A stretch of DNA of 64,000 bases from Trichobilharzia szidati. Taxonomy: Eukaryota; Platyhelminthes; Trematoda; Strigeidida; Schistosomatidae. Shown in pieces: positions 10,780 through 19,048 of the stretch. The stretch covers positions 29,894,804 to 29,958,803 of the forward strand of contig OX235277.1 in the NCBI GenBank assembly GCA_944472155.2. The letters run 5' to 3'. The translations under genes and the position numbers were made by a program. The notes beneath the pieces are model-generated. The model was not told the origin of the DNA. It ran no database searches and saw nothing but the letters and a program-made list of their open reading frames with translations. Position 1 is the stretch's first letter, and each line of letters opens with the position of its first letter.

Positions 10780-11130
10780 GTTTAGAGGCTGACAGTATTG
10801 ACGTTCGCGAATTGTACGGAGTATACTAACGCAAGATCTTATACCAACAACTTCTATAGCATTCGTTCCTCATGTACCAAAGGCAAAGCAAAAGACCAGA
10901 TTTAGTCGTCCAAACTACCAGATATATTTCGGGAACAAATCTCAGACCGACTTGAATGCTTAAATGGCTAGTGATCGTGCACGCAAGCGACACGACGGAG
11001 TACCAAATGGGATGGATACTTGACCGGAAGCCTTCAGCTAAACAAGTCGGCTTAAACAGTGAGGGTCAGCATCCAATGTTCAGTGATGATTGCTGTGGTC
11101 AATAATTTTGGGGAATTATTTACCGCTACA
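10780..11130 (-). repeat. Element 1, 5' LTR
   Basis: 351-bp direct repeat, partner of 5435-5785. The minus strand starts TGTAGCGG. It ends CTCTAAAC just before the primer-binding site, not the canonical CA. Confidence 0.92.
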
Positions 11131-11401
11131 GCAGGCAGCACAGATATTCGGCAAAAAATATTTAACAGCAAGAAAATCCTTGGACAATTGTAAGCCTACC
11201 CACGGATGTTAAAGACGTTGATGTCGACGGACAAAAACTTCACTTCAGAGATATATGTATAACCTCTGACTCCCCAGATAACGTCGTCATGGCATTCAGC
11301 ATACCTGGTTTCTTAAAGCAAATTCGTAGTGGAACACTAATATTTCGAATGCATATAAATGCCAGCAAATTTTGACAAGCCTTCCAAGTAATGTAATATA
11401 G
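11131..11401 (+). other. Right flank of element 1; open segment with possible splice sites
   Basis: A + strand frame is open from 11169 to 11375 (68 codons, reading QENPWTIVSLPTDV and later GQKLHFRDICITSDSPDN). It is preceded by an AG acceptor (11167-11168). A GTAAGC donor at 11190 would instead leave a 21-nt exon compatible in phase with the next candidate exon. It could also be the continuation of the transposase relic cut by element 1. I recognise no family. Confidence 0.3.
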
Positions 11402-11497
11402 GAATTTGAAAATGCTCCATCTTGGGCTTCAAAATTACGTGAATTTAGCAAACAGATAATGTACAAATGCTTCTCAGTTCAGATGGATAAGTACAAG
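11402..11497 (+). CDS. Candidate exon a of an unrecognised + strand gene
   Basis: Open frame reading EFENAPSWASKLREF through SVQMDKYK, 32 codons. It is bounded by an ATATAG acceptor and an AAG/GTAGCT donor. The frame continues to a stop at 11530, so the donor is needed if it is an exon. Its out-phase (0) fits the in-phase of the next candidate exon at 11716. Amino acid content looks coding-like, but I recognise no domain. It lies 270 bases right of element 1 and 430 bases left of element 2. Alternative: remains of an older transposon gene. Confidence 0.35.
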
Positions 11498-11715
11498 GTA
11501 GCTATGACGTTACCTCATACTATTCCTTAACCAGCTAAGGCAGCTATGACTTGAATTGGTGAACCATCGGTATTCCTCTAGTCATGCTAACTCGCATAAT
11601 TACACTAAGTAAATTTCACTTTTATCAATTCGTGTTTATGCTAATTTCTAATATTAAAAAGAAAAGAAATACCTTTTACTACTAGCGCCTGATGAAAAGA
11701 ATTTCTTCCTTTCAG

Positions 11716-11844
11716 CTAAAAAGTGGATGGTGGCAGGAAATTTATACGTGTACCATTGGGATGTCACAGGAGCTGAAATCCTTGTATGCATATACCCTAA
11801 AGCTTATTGGAATTGTACTCCACGCAAGAAACTCGTCAAGACAG
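11716..11844 (+). CDS. Candidate exon b, before element 2
   Basis: 129 bases (43 codons) between a strong acceptor (TTCTTCCTTTCAG) and a good donor (CAG/GTAACA). The phase-0 frame reads LKSGWWQEIYTCTIGMSQEL and on to LHARNSSRQ. A second frame is also open over most of it, so the reading frame is not certain. Phase 0 at both ends agrees with candidate exon a and with the split exon around element 2. No known family recognised. Confidence 0.4.
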
Positions 11845-11923
11845 GTAACATTTTTGGCATTCATGTCATTTCACGCAATTAGAGTTATTATCGGAAGCCA
11901 AGAAGGTAATTTTGGCTGTTCAG

Positions 11924-11934
11924 GAATTGAACTG
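11924..11934 (+). CDS. Candidate exon c, left part, cut by element 2
   Basis: After the acceptor TTGGCTGTTCAG the bases GAATTGAACTG enter the same frame that continues beyond element 2 at 17652. The last four bases, ACTG (11931-11934), are the target-site duplication. See 17652-17713 for the right part. Confidence 0.4.
11931..11934. repeat. Target-site duplication ACTG, left copy
   Basis: ACTG directly abuts the LTR; the same four bases follow the other LTR at 17648-17651. Four-base duplications are usual for Ty3/Gypsy integrases. Confidence 0.85.
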
Positions 11935-12315
11935 TGTAAGAGTTAGACTTAGATTAACTTCGACCTAACAATAACCACTCTTACAAAACTTCTTCACCGC
12001 TTATGGCCTTAATCGTACTCTGCCTAACGGGCAAGTACTAACGAACGGAATCAAGGTTAAAGGACTTGAGATGGTAAGTGTGACTGGAACAGAATTGTAT
12101 TTACACAAAAGAGATATAGAATTTGATAAGAAATAAGAGGTACACACTTATCTGCAGGTGAGGCGGTGTAAGCTCGGAGAGTGTGCTAGGTGAAAGCACA
12201 GCGAGAGAGTGAAACCGAAACCGTACAGGAGGTTCAGGAATACAAAGTGGAAGTGGGTTAAAAGGTCAGGCTGAGTTCGTTCAAACAAAAGTTCGAAGGT
12301 ACAATGTACACTACA
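11935..12315 (-). repeat. Element 2, 3' LTR
   Basis: 381 bp, from TGTAAGAGTT to ACACTACA. Its partner is 17267-17647. The inverted terminal bases are TGTAG...CTTACA on the minus strand. Confidence 0.95.
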
Positions 12316-12330
12316 GGTTATCCCCCCCTT
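12316..12330 (-). other. Element 2 polypurine tract
   Basis: Minus-strand AAGGGGGGGATAACC directly upstream of the 3' LTR. Confidence 0.75.
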
Positions 12331-13595
12331 AGAAGGTTGGTGGGATAACAGCAAGCTTCGATACATAAAAGTAGCAAGGTTGTGTACAATAACAGTGAAT
12401 GAACTAGAAAGTGTGAAGATAGTAATAAAATAGTTTTTTTAAATATATATATTGTGAAAGGAAAGAATGAAGGAAAAAATGATAAAGACAATTTATAGGC
12501 ACTATGTACATGATCAATGGTGTAAGATGGAATATAAGAAGGAATAACGCTGGTGCCTTGGTGTGATTTCGAGCTTCTGAGTTGTCTGTTTTTTTTAAAC
12601 ATCGTTTATTTTTACTTATCCTTTTTTATATATCCGTTTATTCAGTATTTTTTTACGACATACTATTACGGGCTGGATTATGTGGAGGTCTGATGGTTTA
12701 CCTCCGTTACCCAGGTTGTTATAACGGGAAGGTGACTCATTATGTCTAAGTTTCATCTTAGACTAATGCTCCATCCTTCGTCGTCAACCAAAACTAGAAG
12801 TAATACCAAAGGCAATCAATATACCAGCGTATTAGGAGGAATAAAGTAAAAGCAACAGAAAAGAATAGAAGAAGAGGCTAAGATTTAAAAATCAGCATAA
12901 GGTGTTAACAAGAACTTAAGAGGAATAAATGCGAAGGAACTAATGTAACATAGGAGTGGTACGCCAAATTGAAATAAAACAAGGGAAATTGCTAGCGCTG
13001 TGCAAGGTACAGAGAAGTGTGTGCATAACCAATAGCTATGAATAGGTACAATCACAATTTTTTTTTAAATGTTGCGAGCTGTATAATTAAAGTGATGCAA
13101 GGTAATTACAAGTATGGGTCACAAAATAAATAAGTTTCATCATGGCATAACCCGAGTGAAAATAGTAAAATCTGTGAAAATAGATTGAGCGGATTAAAAT
13201 GTACAGCATAGAAGTGACGTATTTATATGCTAAAATATCTAACGGTCCGTTTAACTATACAGTGAAAGTTTTTGTTTTTACATTTTATTATATTTTTTTC
13301 TTTATTTTATTATTTTTTTATCTGGTCTATATTTTTGTTCGTTTGGTTTGTAATTCCACAAGTGTTGGGAGCCACCATACGACAATGGGATGGACTGGTC
13401 TAGCTAGCGGTTCGAGTGCAACGCCAAAAATAAAATGTTAGAACACTCTGCAACGAGAAAGAAATCTAACAGGATTAGTAGATGAAAAAGTGGCTACTGC
13501 CCACAAACGAAACCCAAAAGAGCGAATATCATGAAAAATGAATGTAACCTGAGAAAAGACATGAGGGTATGAGCTACTCTTGTAATTAAGAGCGT
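12331..13595. other. Element 2 long 3' non-coding region
   Basis: About 1.26 kb of AT-rich sequence between the integrase stop and the polypurine tract, more than twice that of element 1. Open frames at 12318-12602 (-) and 13199-13441 (+) are low-complexity and have no recognised domain. A GTCTAAG/CTTAGAC hairpin lies at 12743-12762. It may contain a further insertion, but I cannot find its ends. Confidence 0.5.
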
Positions 13596-14717
13596 TTAGT
13601 TAACAAATTCACAGTACCGCTTAGGCCAGTGTACACGCCGACCAGCGCGTGTAACCGGTGCTTTACTTGTCTCATCCGGAGAACTGCTAGGTTTAGTAGG
13701 ATTTTGGACAATCGAACTTCGCTGGGGTGTGGGTGCGGGCGTAGTTGCTGGTTGTGCGGGCGTAGTTGCTGGTTGTGTAGGCGTGAGGGGTACAGATTCT
13801 TCGATGTAGGTCGCCTTAAGTCTGTCGACACTTACGGTGTCTTGACGGCCAAGTCGATCAATAACAAAAAATTTTTCTTTCCTACTAACGACCTTGAATG
13901 GTCCATCATAAGGGGGTTGTAACGGTCTACGAACGGCGTCGCAACGCACAAAATCGTGTGTACAGTCATCGAGTCTAGCATCCACTTGCACTCTCTTGTT
14001 TTGTGTGCGTGTGGGAGTTGGTTGCAGGCGCTGCATAAGGCGCTTGAGGTTCTGAGCATAACCATGTACATCCGTAGCGCTTGGCTCACCACTTTCAGGT
14101 GAGATAATTTCACCCGGTGGACGAAGGGTGGTACCAAACACCAACTCTGCGGAGGTGCGCTGTAAGTCTGCTTTGGGCGTGGAGCGGATGCTAAGTAGCA
14201 CTAGGGGAAGGGACTCAGTCCACTTAGTATTCTCGGTAGCCATTAACGAAGCTTTCAGTTGGCGGTGAAAACGCTCTACAAGTCCATTTGCTGCTGGATG
14301 GTACGTGGTTGTTCGGATGCGTTTGCACCCCAGCAGCTCTAAGAGCTTCTTGAAGTGGGTTGATTCAAACTGCTGCCCACGGTCTGTAGTCACCGAAGAT
14401 GGGCATCCGAATTGAGCTACCCAGCGTTCCATGAACACTTGGCAAATGGTTTCCGCGGTCGTGTCAGCGATGGGAATAGCTTCTGGCCAACGAGTGAACC
14501 GGTCGACACATGTCAACAAGTAACGGTGGCCATTTGATGATGGTAGAGGACCCACTATATCTAGATGTACGTGGCTAAAGCGAGCATCGGGTGTGGAGAA
14601 GGAACCCACTGGAGTGATGTTGTGTTTGTGGACTTTAGCTCGTTGACACGGCACACAGGCATGTGCCCAGATACGCACGTCGCGATTTATACCAGGCCAG
14701 ACAAATCTATCTGACAC
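13596..14717 (-). CDS. Element 2 integrase, open 373-codon frame
   Basis: This is the best-preserved coding frame in the window. It starts inside the zinc finger (second Cys pair at residues 21 and 24). The catalytic core has Asp53 (HLDIVGPL), Asp112 (TTDRGQQFES) and Glu148 (NGLVERFH), a DD35E spacing as in active integrases. A GPY/F-like module follows (DGPFKVVSR, then GRQDTVSVDRLKA). The tail is Pro/Thr-rich with a duplicated QPATTPA unit and ends RAGRRVHWPKRY. The protein would insert element cDNA. The first His pair of the finger lies in the adjoining frame at 14707-15543, separated by an extra T in a T-run near 14747. There is therefore no natural start, and it would need the upstream polyprotein. 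Confidence 0.92.
   Translation of the reverse strand: MSDRFVWPGINRDVRIWAHACVPCQRAKVHKHNITPVGSFSTPDARFSHVHLDIVGPLPSSNGHRYLLTCVDRFTRWPEAIPIADTTAETICQVFMERWVAQFGCPSSVTTDRGQQFESTHFKKLLELLGCKRIRTTTYHPAANGLVERFHRQLKASLMATENTKWTESLPLVLLSIRSTPKADLQRTSAELVFGTTLRPPGEIISPESGEPSATDVHGYAQNLKRLMQRLQPTPTRTQNKRVQVDARLDDCTHDFVRCDAVRRPLQPPYDGPFKVVSRKEKFFVIDRLGRQDTVSVDRLKATYIEESVPLTPTQPATTPAQPATTPAPTPQRSSIVQNPTKPSSSPDETSKAPVTRAGRRVHWPKRYCEFVN
13738..13782. repeat. 21-bp tandem repeat in the integrase tail
   Basis: Two-plus copies of a 21-base unit (GTAGTTGCTGGTTGTGCGGGC on this strand has its core here), which give the repeated QPATTPA in the Pro/Thr-rich tail. Confidence 0.7.
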
Positions 14718-15543
14718 TAGTTTGTCCGTTGCCCGGATACCTGGGTGGGAAAAGGTTGTGGAGGCTATCGAATACCGTACGGCGCAATGAAGATGGAACG
14801 ATGGGTCTCGGGGTACCGGTGGACAGATCGCAGAGGATGGTACCCTCGCTATTAACGAGCGGTATACGCTTGATATGCAAGGAGGTATTGAACGAGAGCT
14901 TATCGAGATCTAACTCTGTAAGCTGACGTTGCGCCATTTGTTTCAGGTCAATGGTTGGCGGCGCCGACATGGTGCCTATCCTAGACAAGGCGTCCGCCAC
15001 AGCATTGTCAACCCCCGAAATATGTCGAATGTCCGAGGTGAATTGTGAGATATAGCCCAAGTGACGCAATTCACGTGGAGAATATCTATCTGTAGTGGTG
15101 TGGAGGGCGTCCGTCAGGGGCTTGTGATCGGTAAATACTGTGAATTTCCGACCTTCGACAAAATGGCGAAAATGTTTGATAGCCGCGTATGTGGCGAGGA
15201 GTTCTCTGCCAAAGGTGCTATACCTCGCTTCAGCGGCGGACAACTTCCGAGAGAAAAAGGCAACTGGTATCAATGAGGTATGTACCTGTTGCTGTAGAAC
15301 AGCTCCAATGGCTGTGTTAGATGCATCAACTGAGATGCTAAGCGGAAGATGGACGTCTAGGTGAACTAGCATGGTGGCGTCTGCAATTGCCGACTTAATA
15401 TTCTGGAACGCTTCTCGAGCCTCTGGTGTCATGCTGAACGTTTTGCTCTTACTCTTTAGTAGGTCTGTGAGTGCCTGTAAAATATATGCACATTGAGGAA
15501 CAAACCGTCGGTAATAACTCACCATGCCCAGAAATGTGCGCAA
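14707..15543 (-). pseudogene. Element 2 RNase H to integrase zinc-finger frame
   Basis: 278 codons, starting MRTFLGMVSYYRRF at the RT thumb/connection. The RNase H domain follows: SVDASNTAIGA, FGRELLATYAA and FTDHKPLTDAL hold its Asp, Glu and Asp. It then runs through VDNAVADALSRIG to the start of the integrase finger, where the frame is lost after LHNL. RNase H removes the RNA template during reverse transcription. It is in the same frame as the RT part at 15562-16104, separated only by a TAA stop. All catalytic residues are kept. Confidence 0.9.
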
Positions 15544-15561
15544 AGATTTTATTGACGTAGG

Positions 15562-16104
15562 TTACGGGAAGTCGCGTATTGCCTGCACCTTCTCAGGTAG
15601 CGGGCGAATTCCTTGTTCATTAATGACATGTCCCAGGAAGGTCAATGAATGGACGCCAATCTGGCATTTAGACATGTTAAGTGTCAAACCATGAGTTGTT
15701 AACCGCTCAAAAACCATCTGTAAATGCGTACGGTGGGTAGCTTCATCTGGGCTAGCCACGAGAATATCGTCGAGATAAGCATATGCGCAATCCAATCCGC
15801 GCAAAACATCGTGAATAAATCGCTGGAATGTTTGTGCGGCGTTGCGGAGACCGAACGGCATTCGAAGGAATTCGAAAAGACCGAAAGGGGTGATCACTGC
15901 CGTTTTAGGAATATCGTCTGGATGAACTGGAATCTGATGATGGGCTCTTGTTAAGTCCAATTTGCTGAATACCGTGGCACCCTTTAGTGACGACGTAAAG
16001 TCATGTATATGTGGTACGGGGTAGCGATCTGGCACGGTCTGTGCGTTAAGCCTGCGGTAGTCACCACAAGGCCTCCAATCTATCCCGTTATTCTTTGGCA
16101 CCAC
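15562..16104 (-). pseudogene. Element 2 reverse transcriptase
   Basis: 180 codons on the minus strand cover RT fingers and palm: [29 protein letters not shown] (Asp50), [18 protein letters not shown] and the active site YLDD (Asp112, Asp113), which is intact, unlike element 1. Then comes [15 protein letters not shown]. The frame ends at a nonsense codon (15562-15564) in the middle of the domain connection. The 5' end overlaps the protease frame (16080-16757), which leaves this frame through a one-base loss near 16137. RT copies the element RNA to DNA. Two single lesions alone separate it from a continuous polyprotein, so sequencing error should be excluded. Confidence 0.92.
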
Positions 16105-16757
16105 ATGTAAAGGAGAAGACCACAGGCTGCTGGAAGGACGATTATCCCCATGTCTAACATATGTTCGAATTCAGCCTTCACGGCTTGTAGTTTTTCTGGG
16201 GACAGTCGCCGTGGCTTTGCGAATACCGGTGGACCAGTGGTCACGATATGATGAGTGACAGTAGAAATCACACAAGGAAGTTTAGAAACCGGTTTGAACA
16301 GGTTGGCAAAGGACTGAAGAACTTCAGCGTAAGGGCCGTTAGGGGCAGGGGTTGAATATACTGGGCTTAATGCAGGTGTGTGCGTCACAACACCGGAGAT
16401 CGAAAGGTTTGTAGCTGAATCGATCAGTTTGTGTTTGCCAGTATCAACCAGTAGCTGATAGTGTTGCATGAGATCCATGCCAATAATACCGGTAGTTACA
16501 TCTGCCACAAGGAAAACCCAGCGAAATGACCTACGTAGGCCTATGTTAAGATCTAGGAACCTTTTGCCGTACGTTGTGATTGGCGAACCGTTTGCGGCAC
16601 GAAGCTGTAAGGAAAGTGGCTTCTGGCGCTCTTCAGATGTTGGTGGAATCACGCTAACTTCTGCCCCAGTGTCAACCAGGAAGCGTGTCCCAGTGGTACG
16701 GTCAGTAACATAGAAGAGGCGACATGGAAGTGGTTCGCCAGCGACGTTAGTCGCCAA
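16080..16757 (-). CDS. Element 2 protease and RT start
   Basis: 225 codons. The retropepsin active site [13 protein letters not shown] has Asp29. [18 protein letters not shown] and the conserved [11 protein letters not shown] motif follow, so the protease core looks intact. A linker precedes [27 protein letters not shown] at the entry of RT, where the frame shifts near 16137 and ends in unrelated residues. It begins 11 bases after the gag stop in a different frame, as if made by a frameshift or as a separate frame. The role is polyprotein cleavage. Confidence 0.9.
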   Translation of the reverse strand: MATNVAGEPLPCRLFYVTDRTTGTRFLVDTGAEVSVIPPTSEERQKPLSLQLRAANGSPITTYGKRFLDLNIGLRRSFRWVFLVADVTTGIIGMDLMQHYQLLVDTGKHKLIDSATNLSISGVVTHTPALSPVYSTPAPNGPYAEVLQSFANLFKPVSKLPCVISTVTHHIVTTGPPVFAKPRRLSPEKLQAVKAEFEHMLDMGIIVLPAACGLLLYMWCQRITG

Positions 16758-16768
16758 TACGTGCTGGC

Positions 16769-17080
16769 TTACTGGTTTCCCGATTGCTGGACATCAAAAG
16801 TGCACGGGCGAGTACACTTTTGGGCCTTGTCACCATAACGCCGGTGATACCAGCACACTCCAGGTTGGGAATTTTGAGGCCTACGACGCCTGCTGCCAGC
16901 TCGTGAAGATCTACCACGAGTCGAGCTGGTGTTTCTATTCGAATGACCTCTAGGTGTCATCTCCTGTCTTAACTTATCTATCTCTTCATGAAGCTTAGCT
17001 ATGTAGGCCACCACATCTAATTTTGATGACCCTTCGGTAGAGGAGCCCTTCGTCTGAGTGGGACTAGCGGTTACGGCCAC
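16769..17080 (-). CDS. Element 2 truncated gag with CHCC finger
   Basis: 103 codons with a short acidic/coiled start (LDVVAYIAKLHEEIDKLRQE), an Arg/Ser-rich basic stretch (residues 44-68) and the finger CWYH...C...C with Cys76, His79, Cys89 and Cys93: C-x2-H-x9-C-x3-C, diagnostic of CsRn1-clade Gag. The capsid portion, about 200 codons in element 1, is absent. The ATG lies about 190 bases from the LTR, so a deletion removed the capsid while leaving an open nucleocapsid-like frame. The product could bind nucleic acid but not build a normal particle. It is followed closely by the protease frame. Confidence 0.85.
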   Translation of the reverse strand: MAVTASPTQTKGSSTEGSSKLDVVAYIAKLHEEIDKLRQEMTPRGHSNRNTSSTRGRSSRAGSRRRRPQNSQPGVCWYHRRYGDKAQKCTRPCTFDVQQSGNQ

Positions 17081-17250
17081 CCTGCGAACAAGACGATATA
17101 TAAATAGAATGATAACAACAAATATGATAACAAAAAAAAAACGAGTAAAAACAAGGCAAGTAAAATTTTATAACTCTGTGTGACAAACAAATTACCAATA
17201 TGAAAAAGGACTATTTACACTTTAGGCTACTAAGTAGGCAAACGGTGAAA
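17081..17250 (-). other. Element 2 5' leader
   Basis: AT-rich untranslated stretch between primer-binding site and gag; contains an A-run but no coding frame. Confidence 0.6.
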
Positions 17251-17264
17251 ACTCGGGCTCACCA
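17251..17264 (-). other. Element 2 primer-binding site
   Basis: Minus-strand TGGTGAGCCCGAGT, two bases from the 5' LTR. It resembles the tRNA-Trp complement except at one internal base; the primer assignment is inferred. Confidence 0.65.
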
Positions 17265-17266
17265 CT

Positions 17267-17647
17267 TGTAAGAGTTAGACTTAGATTAACTTCGACCTAA
17301 CAATAACCACTCTTACAAAACTTCTTCACCGCTTATGGCCTTAATCGTACTCTGCCTAACGGGCAAGTACTAACGAACGGAATCAAGGTTAAAGGACTTG
17401 AGATGGTAAGTGTGACTGGAACAGAATTGTATTTACACAAAAGAGATATAGAATTTGATAAGAAATAAGAGGTACACACTTATCTGCAGGTGAGGCGGTG
17501 TAAGCTCGGAGAGTGTGCTAGGTGAAAGCACAGCGAGAGAGCGAAACCGAAACCGTACAGGAGGTTCAGGAATACAAAGTGGAAGTGGGTTAAAAGGTCA
17601 GGCTGAGTTCGTTCAAACAAAAGTTCGAAGGTACAATGTACACTACA
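17267..17647 (-). repeat. Element 2, 5' LTR
   Basis: 381 bp, identical to 11935-12315 but for one base in my comparison. The minus strand starts TGTAGTGTAC and ends CTCTTACA. Confidence 0.95.
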
Positions 17648-17651
17648 ACTG
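17648..17651. repeat. Target-site duplication ACTG, right copy
   Basis: Directly follows the 5' LTR; equals 11931-11934. Confidence 0.85.
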
Positions 17652-17713
17652 TTTCATTGAGAAATCAGACAACTATGAGGACATCTTGCCATTTACTAAT
17701 GCAGAGAGTTTAC
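17652..17713 (+). CDS. Candidate exon c, right part
   Basis: Continues the frame of 11924-11934 with no stop: FIEKSDNYEDILPFTNAE. Possible donors are GAGA/GTTTAC at 17708 or TTAC/GTTAAA at 17714, both phase 1. Either would leave an intron of only about 38-44 bases to the next candidate exon, a size common among 5' introns of schistosome genes. If no donor is used, the frame stops at TAA after SLR. It is interrupted in this allele by the 5.7-kb element 2. Confidence 0.4.
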
Positions 17714-17751
17714 GTTAAATTTGTCTCACTGATTAATGGTATAATTCAGAG

Positions 17752-17884
17752 CGCCTAGAAATAATGACTCGTCATACGTGTATGACTCCACTGGTCTGGA
17801 TGATGTGGAAGCACAGAAGGTATCTGGACCATCCGAATACCCCTACACTGATTTCATGCAAACTCTCATGTCGCTTATAGCCAG
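17752..17884 (+). CDS. Candidate exon d
   Basis: Open frame reading PRNNDSSYVYDSTGLDDVEA, then GPSEYPYTDFMQTLMSLIA, between an ATTCAGAG acceptor and a CAG/GTAATG donor. The in-phase accepts the phase-1 donors of exon c; the out-phase is 2. Composition is protein-like and richer in GC than its surroundings. No family recognised. Confidence 0.42.
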
Positions 17885-18529
17885 GTAATGTACTAATTTA
17901 ATATTAATATTCCTTTAGTGCCTCCACAAAGCAAATGCCAGTTTCAACTTCGTCCCCAGTCACTTAGCTACCTAAAATATTAACACTGGCTTCCTTTTTT
18001 GTGCTTTACTATATTCCTTCTATTGTGTATCCACTGGTTCCAACTCTAGTAGCACTATGAGTATTACAAAATTGTCCTGTCATTAACCATTATGTAATAT
18101 TAGTTTTGTGGCTGTTTTTTCTTATTTTCTATACTTTTCGGCAATATTAAACTGACAAGCATTGGTTGTGAACGCCATAGTCACCACCTTGAAAAAATTT
18201 TGTATTATTCAGGATTACTCACACTACCACCACAAACACTGCATTAGACTTTGGTAGACTATTGTACTTTTTCGCATTTATAATTATTATATGTTTATCC
18301 TGTGTTTTTTTTGCTGTTGGTGTCTTTAGATTTATTTTTTTGTTTGTTTCATACTTATTTCAAATGTCTGTAAAATTAGATGCAAATATTGTAGATATGT
18401 GCTGAAAATTCCACACTGTACCACTACTACTGTTTCTGGAATAAAGCAAATTATTATTATTATTATTATTATTATATAGACAACTGTGAATACTATGCAT
18501 GTCATTGTTATTTCATGACTAATCTTTAG
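17885..18529. other. Intron-like or intergenic stretch with TTA microsatellite
   Basis: AT-rich, no coding frame. It contains (TTA)8 at 18451-18474 and pyrimidine-rich sequence before the acceptor of candidate exon e. Confidence 0.4.
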
Positions 18530-18723
18530 TGTGAAAACTTCCGAAGATCGATGTAAAATGAATGTGAAATTACCAAGTAAAATGTCTCTGTTATTGGAGT
18601 TCAGTGAAAAGCATACCAAAATGACAACTGAGTTGCTGATAATCATCAAACCGAGAAATTTTTCCGTCTTGGGAAATTGTAAATCTGTAACTGACAATAG
18701 CCCGCTGGAATTTCCTTATGCAG
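18530..18723 (+). CDS. Candidate exon e
   Basis: The frame VKTSEDRCKMNVKLPSKM, continuing LLLEFSEKHTKMTTELLI and ending NSPLEFPYA, is open over 194 bases between acceptor TCTTTAG and a strong donor GCAG/GTGAGA. Its single leading base completes the codon left by the phase-2 end of candidate exon d. That agreement is mild support that d and e belong to one transcript. No domain recognised. Downstream, PLE sequence starts at about 18800, so the next exon, if any, is unclear. Confidence 0.38.
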
Positions 18724-18799
18724 GTGAGAACAAATTCAGTCAAGTGGAGACTTCCTTCAAGAATAGAAAATTCTGGAATTCAGTAGTAAGTTGTCAATT

Positions 18800-19048
18800 G
18801 ACCATTGTTGCCATTTAGATGACAAAATGGACGGCAAGCTTTTGTATGACGTGAATTTACCCGTTAAAGAAATGTTCAAGTATATTTGGGGGCCTAAGCT
18901 TTTGTCCGTTGATAATTCTGTAAGAGCTTCCGATGTCCACGTCATAACCCGTATCAGGAAGATGCCTGTCAATGGCATTGTAGAAAATGTTTGTTTTCTT
19001 GAGACGTAGACGTTTTGGTACATGTTCAGATGCCTTTCTCATAGACAT
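18800..19048 (-). pseudogene. PLE endonuclease fragment, minus strand
   Basis: The minus-strand frame reads KASEHVPKRLRLKK, NAIDRHLPDTGYDVDIGSSY and then LRPPNILEHFF. This matches the region after the GIY-YIG motif in the other PLE copies here (REHxPxWL, HLVxTGHxV, SFxVIYR). Short and broken. It meets an oppositely oriented GIY-YIG piece at about 19048. Confidence 0.6.

Larger units (their letters stand above)
5435..11130 (-). mobile_element. LTR retrotransposon element 1, CsRn1/Boudicca-like Ty3/Gypsy
   Basis: This is a complete but decayed LTR retrotransposon of 5696 bp on the minus strand, bounded by two 351-bp direct repeats with only about three differences. Internally, in minus-strand order, it has a primer-binding site, gag with a CHCC finger, protease, reverse transcriptase, RNase H, integrase and a polypurine tract. 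The gag-pol frame has multiple stops and frameshifts, a 531-bp insertion in the RT domain and a changed RT active site, so it cannot encode its own proteins. The C-x2-H-x9-C-x3-C Gag finger is the mark of the CsRn1/Kabuki/Boudicca clade of Ty3/Gypsy. No clear target duplication is seen at the ends (GGTA left, GCAG right). Confidence 0.92.
11935..17647 (-). mobile_element. LTR retrotransposon element 2, CsRn1/Boudicca-like Ty3/Gypsy
   Basis: A 5713-bp element on the minus strand, close in size to Boudicca-type elements. It has 381-bp LTRs that differ at one position in my comparison (T/C in the GAGAGAG block), TG...CA ends and a 4-bp target duplication ACTG (11931-11934 and 17648-17651). Internal order on the minus strand is primer-binding site, short gag with CHCC finger, protease, RT, RNase H, integrase, a long non-coding 3' region and polypurine tract. 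Damage is limited: gag lacks its capsid part, RT has a one-base loss near 16137 and a nonsense codon at 15562-15564, and the integrase finger has a one-base gain in a T-run near 14747. A very recent insertion. Confidence 0.95.

Noticed and set aside
13199..13441. 80-codon + strand frame with a hydrophobic stretch
   Set aside because: The hydrophobic part comes from T-rich DNA (Phe/Tyr/Leu runs) in the non-coding 3' region of element 2, antisense to the element.
18791..19009. A + strand frame after exon e with acceptor and matching phase
   Set aside because: Its right two thirds are the complement of a PLE endonuclease fragment (18800-19048 minus), so the phase match is probably chance.
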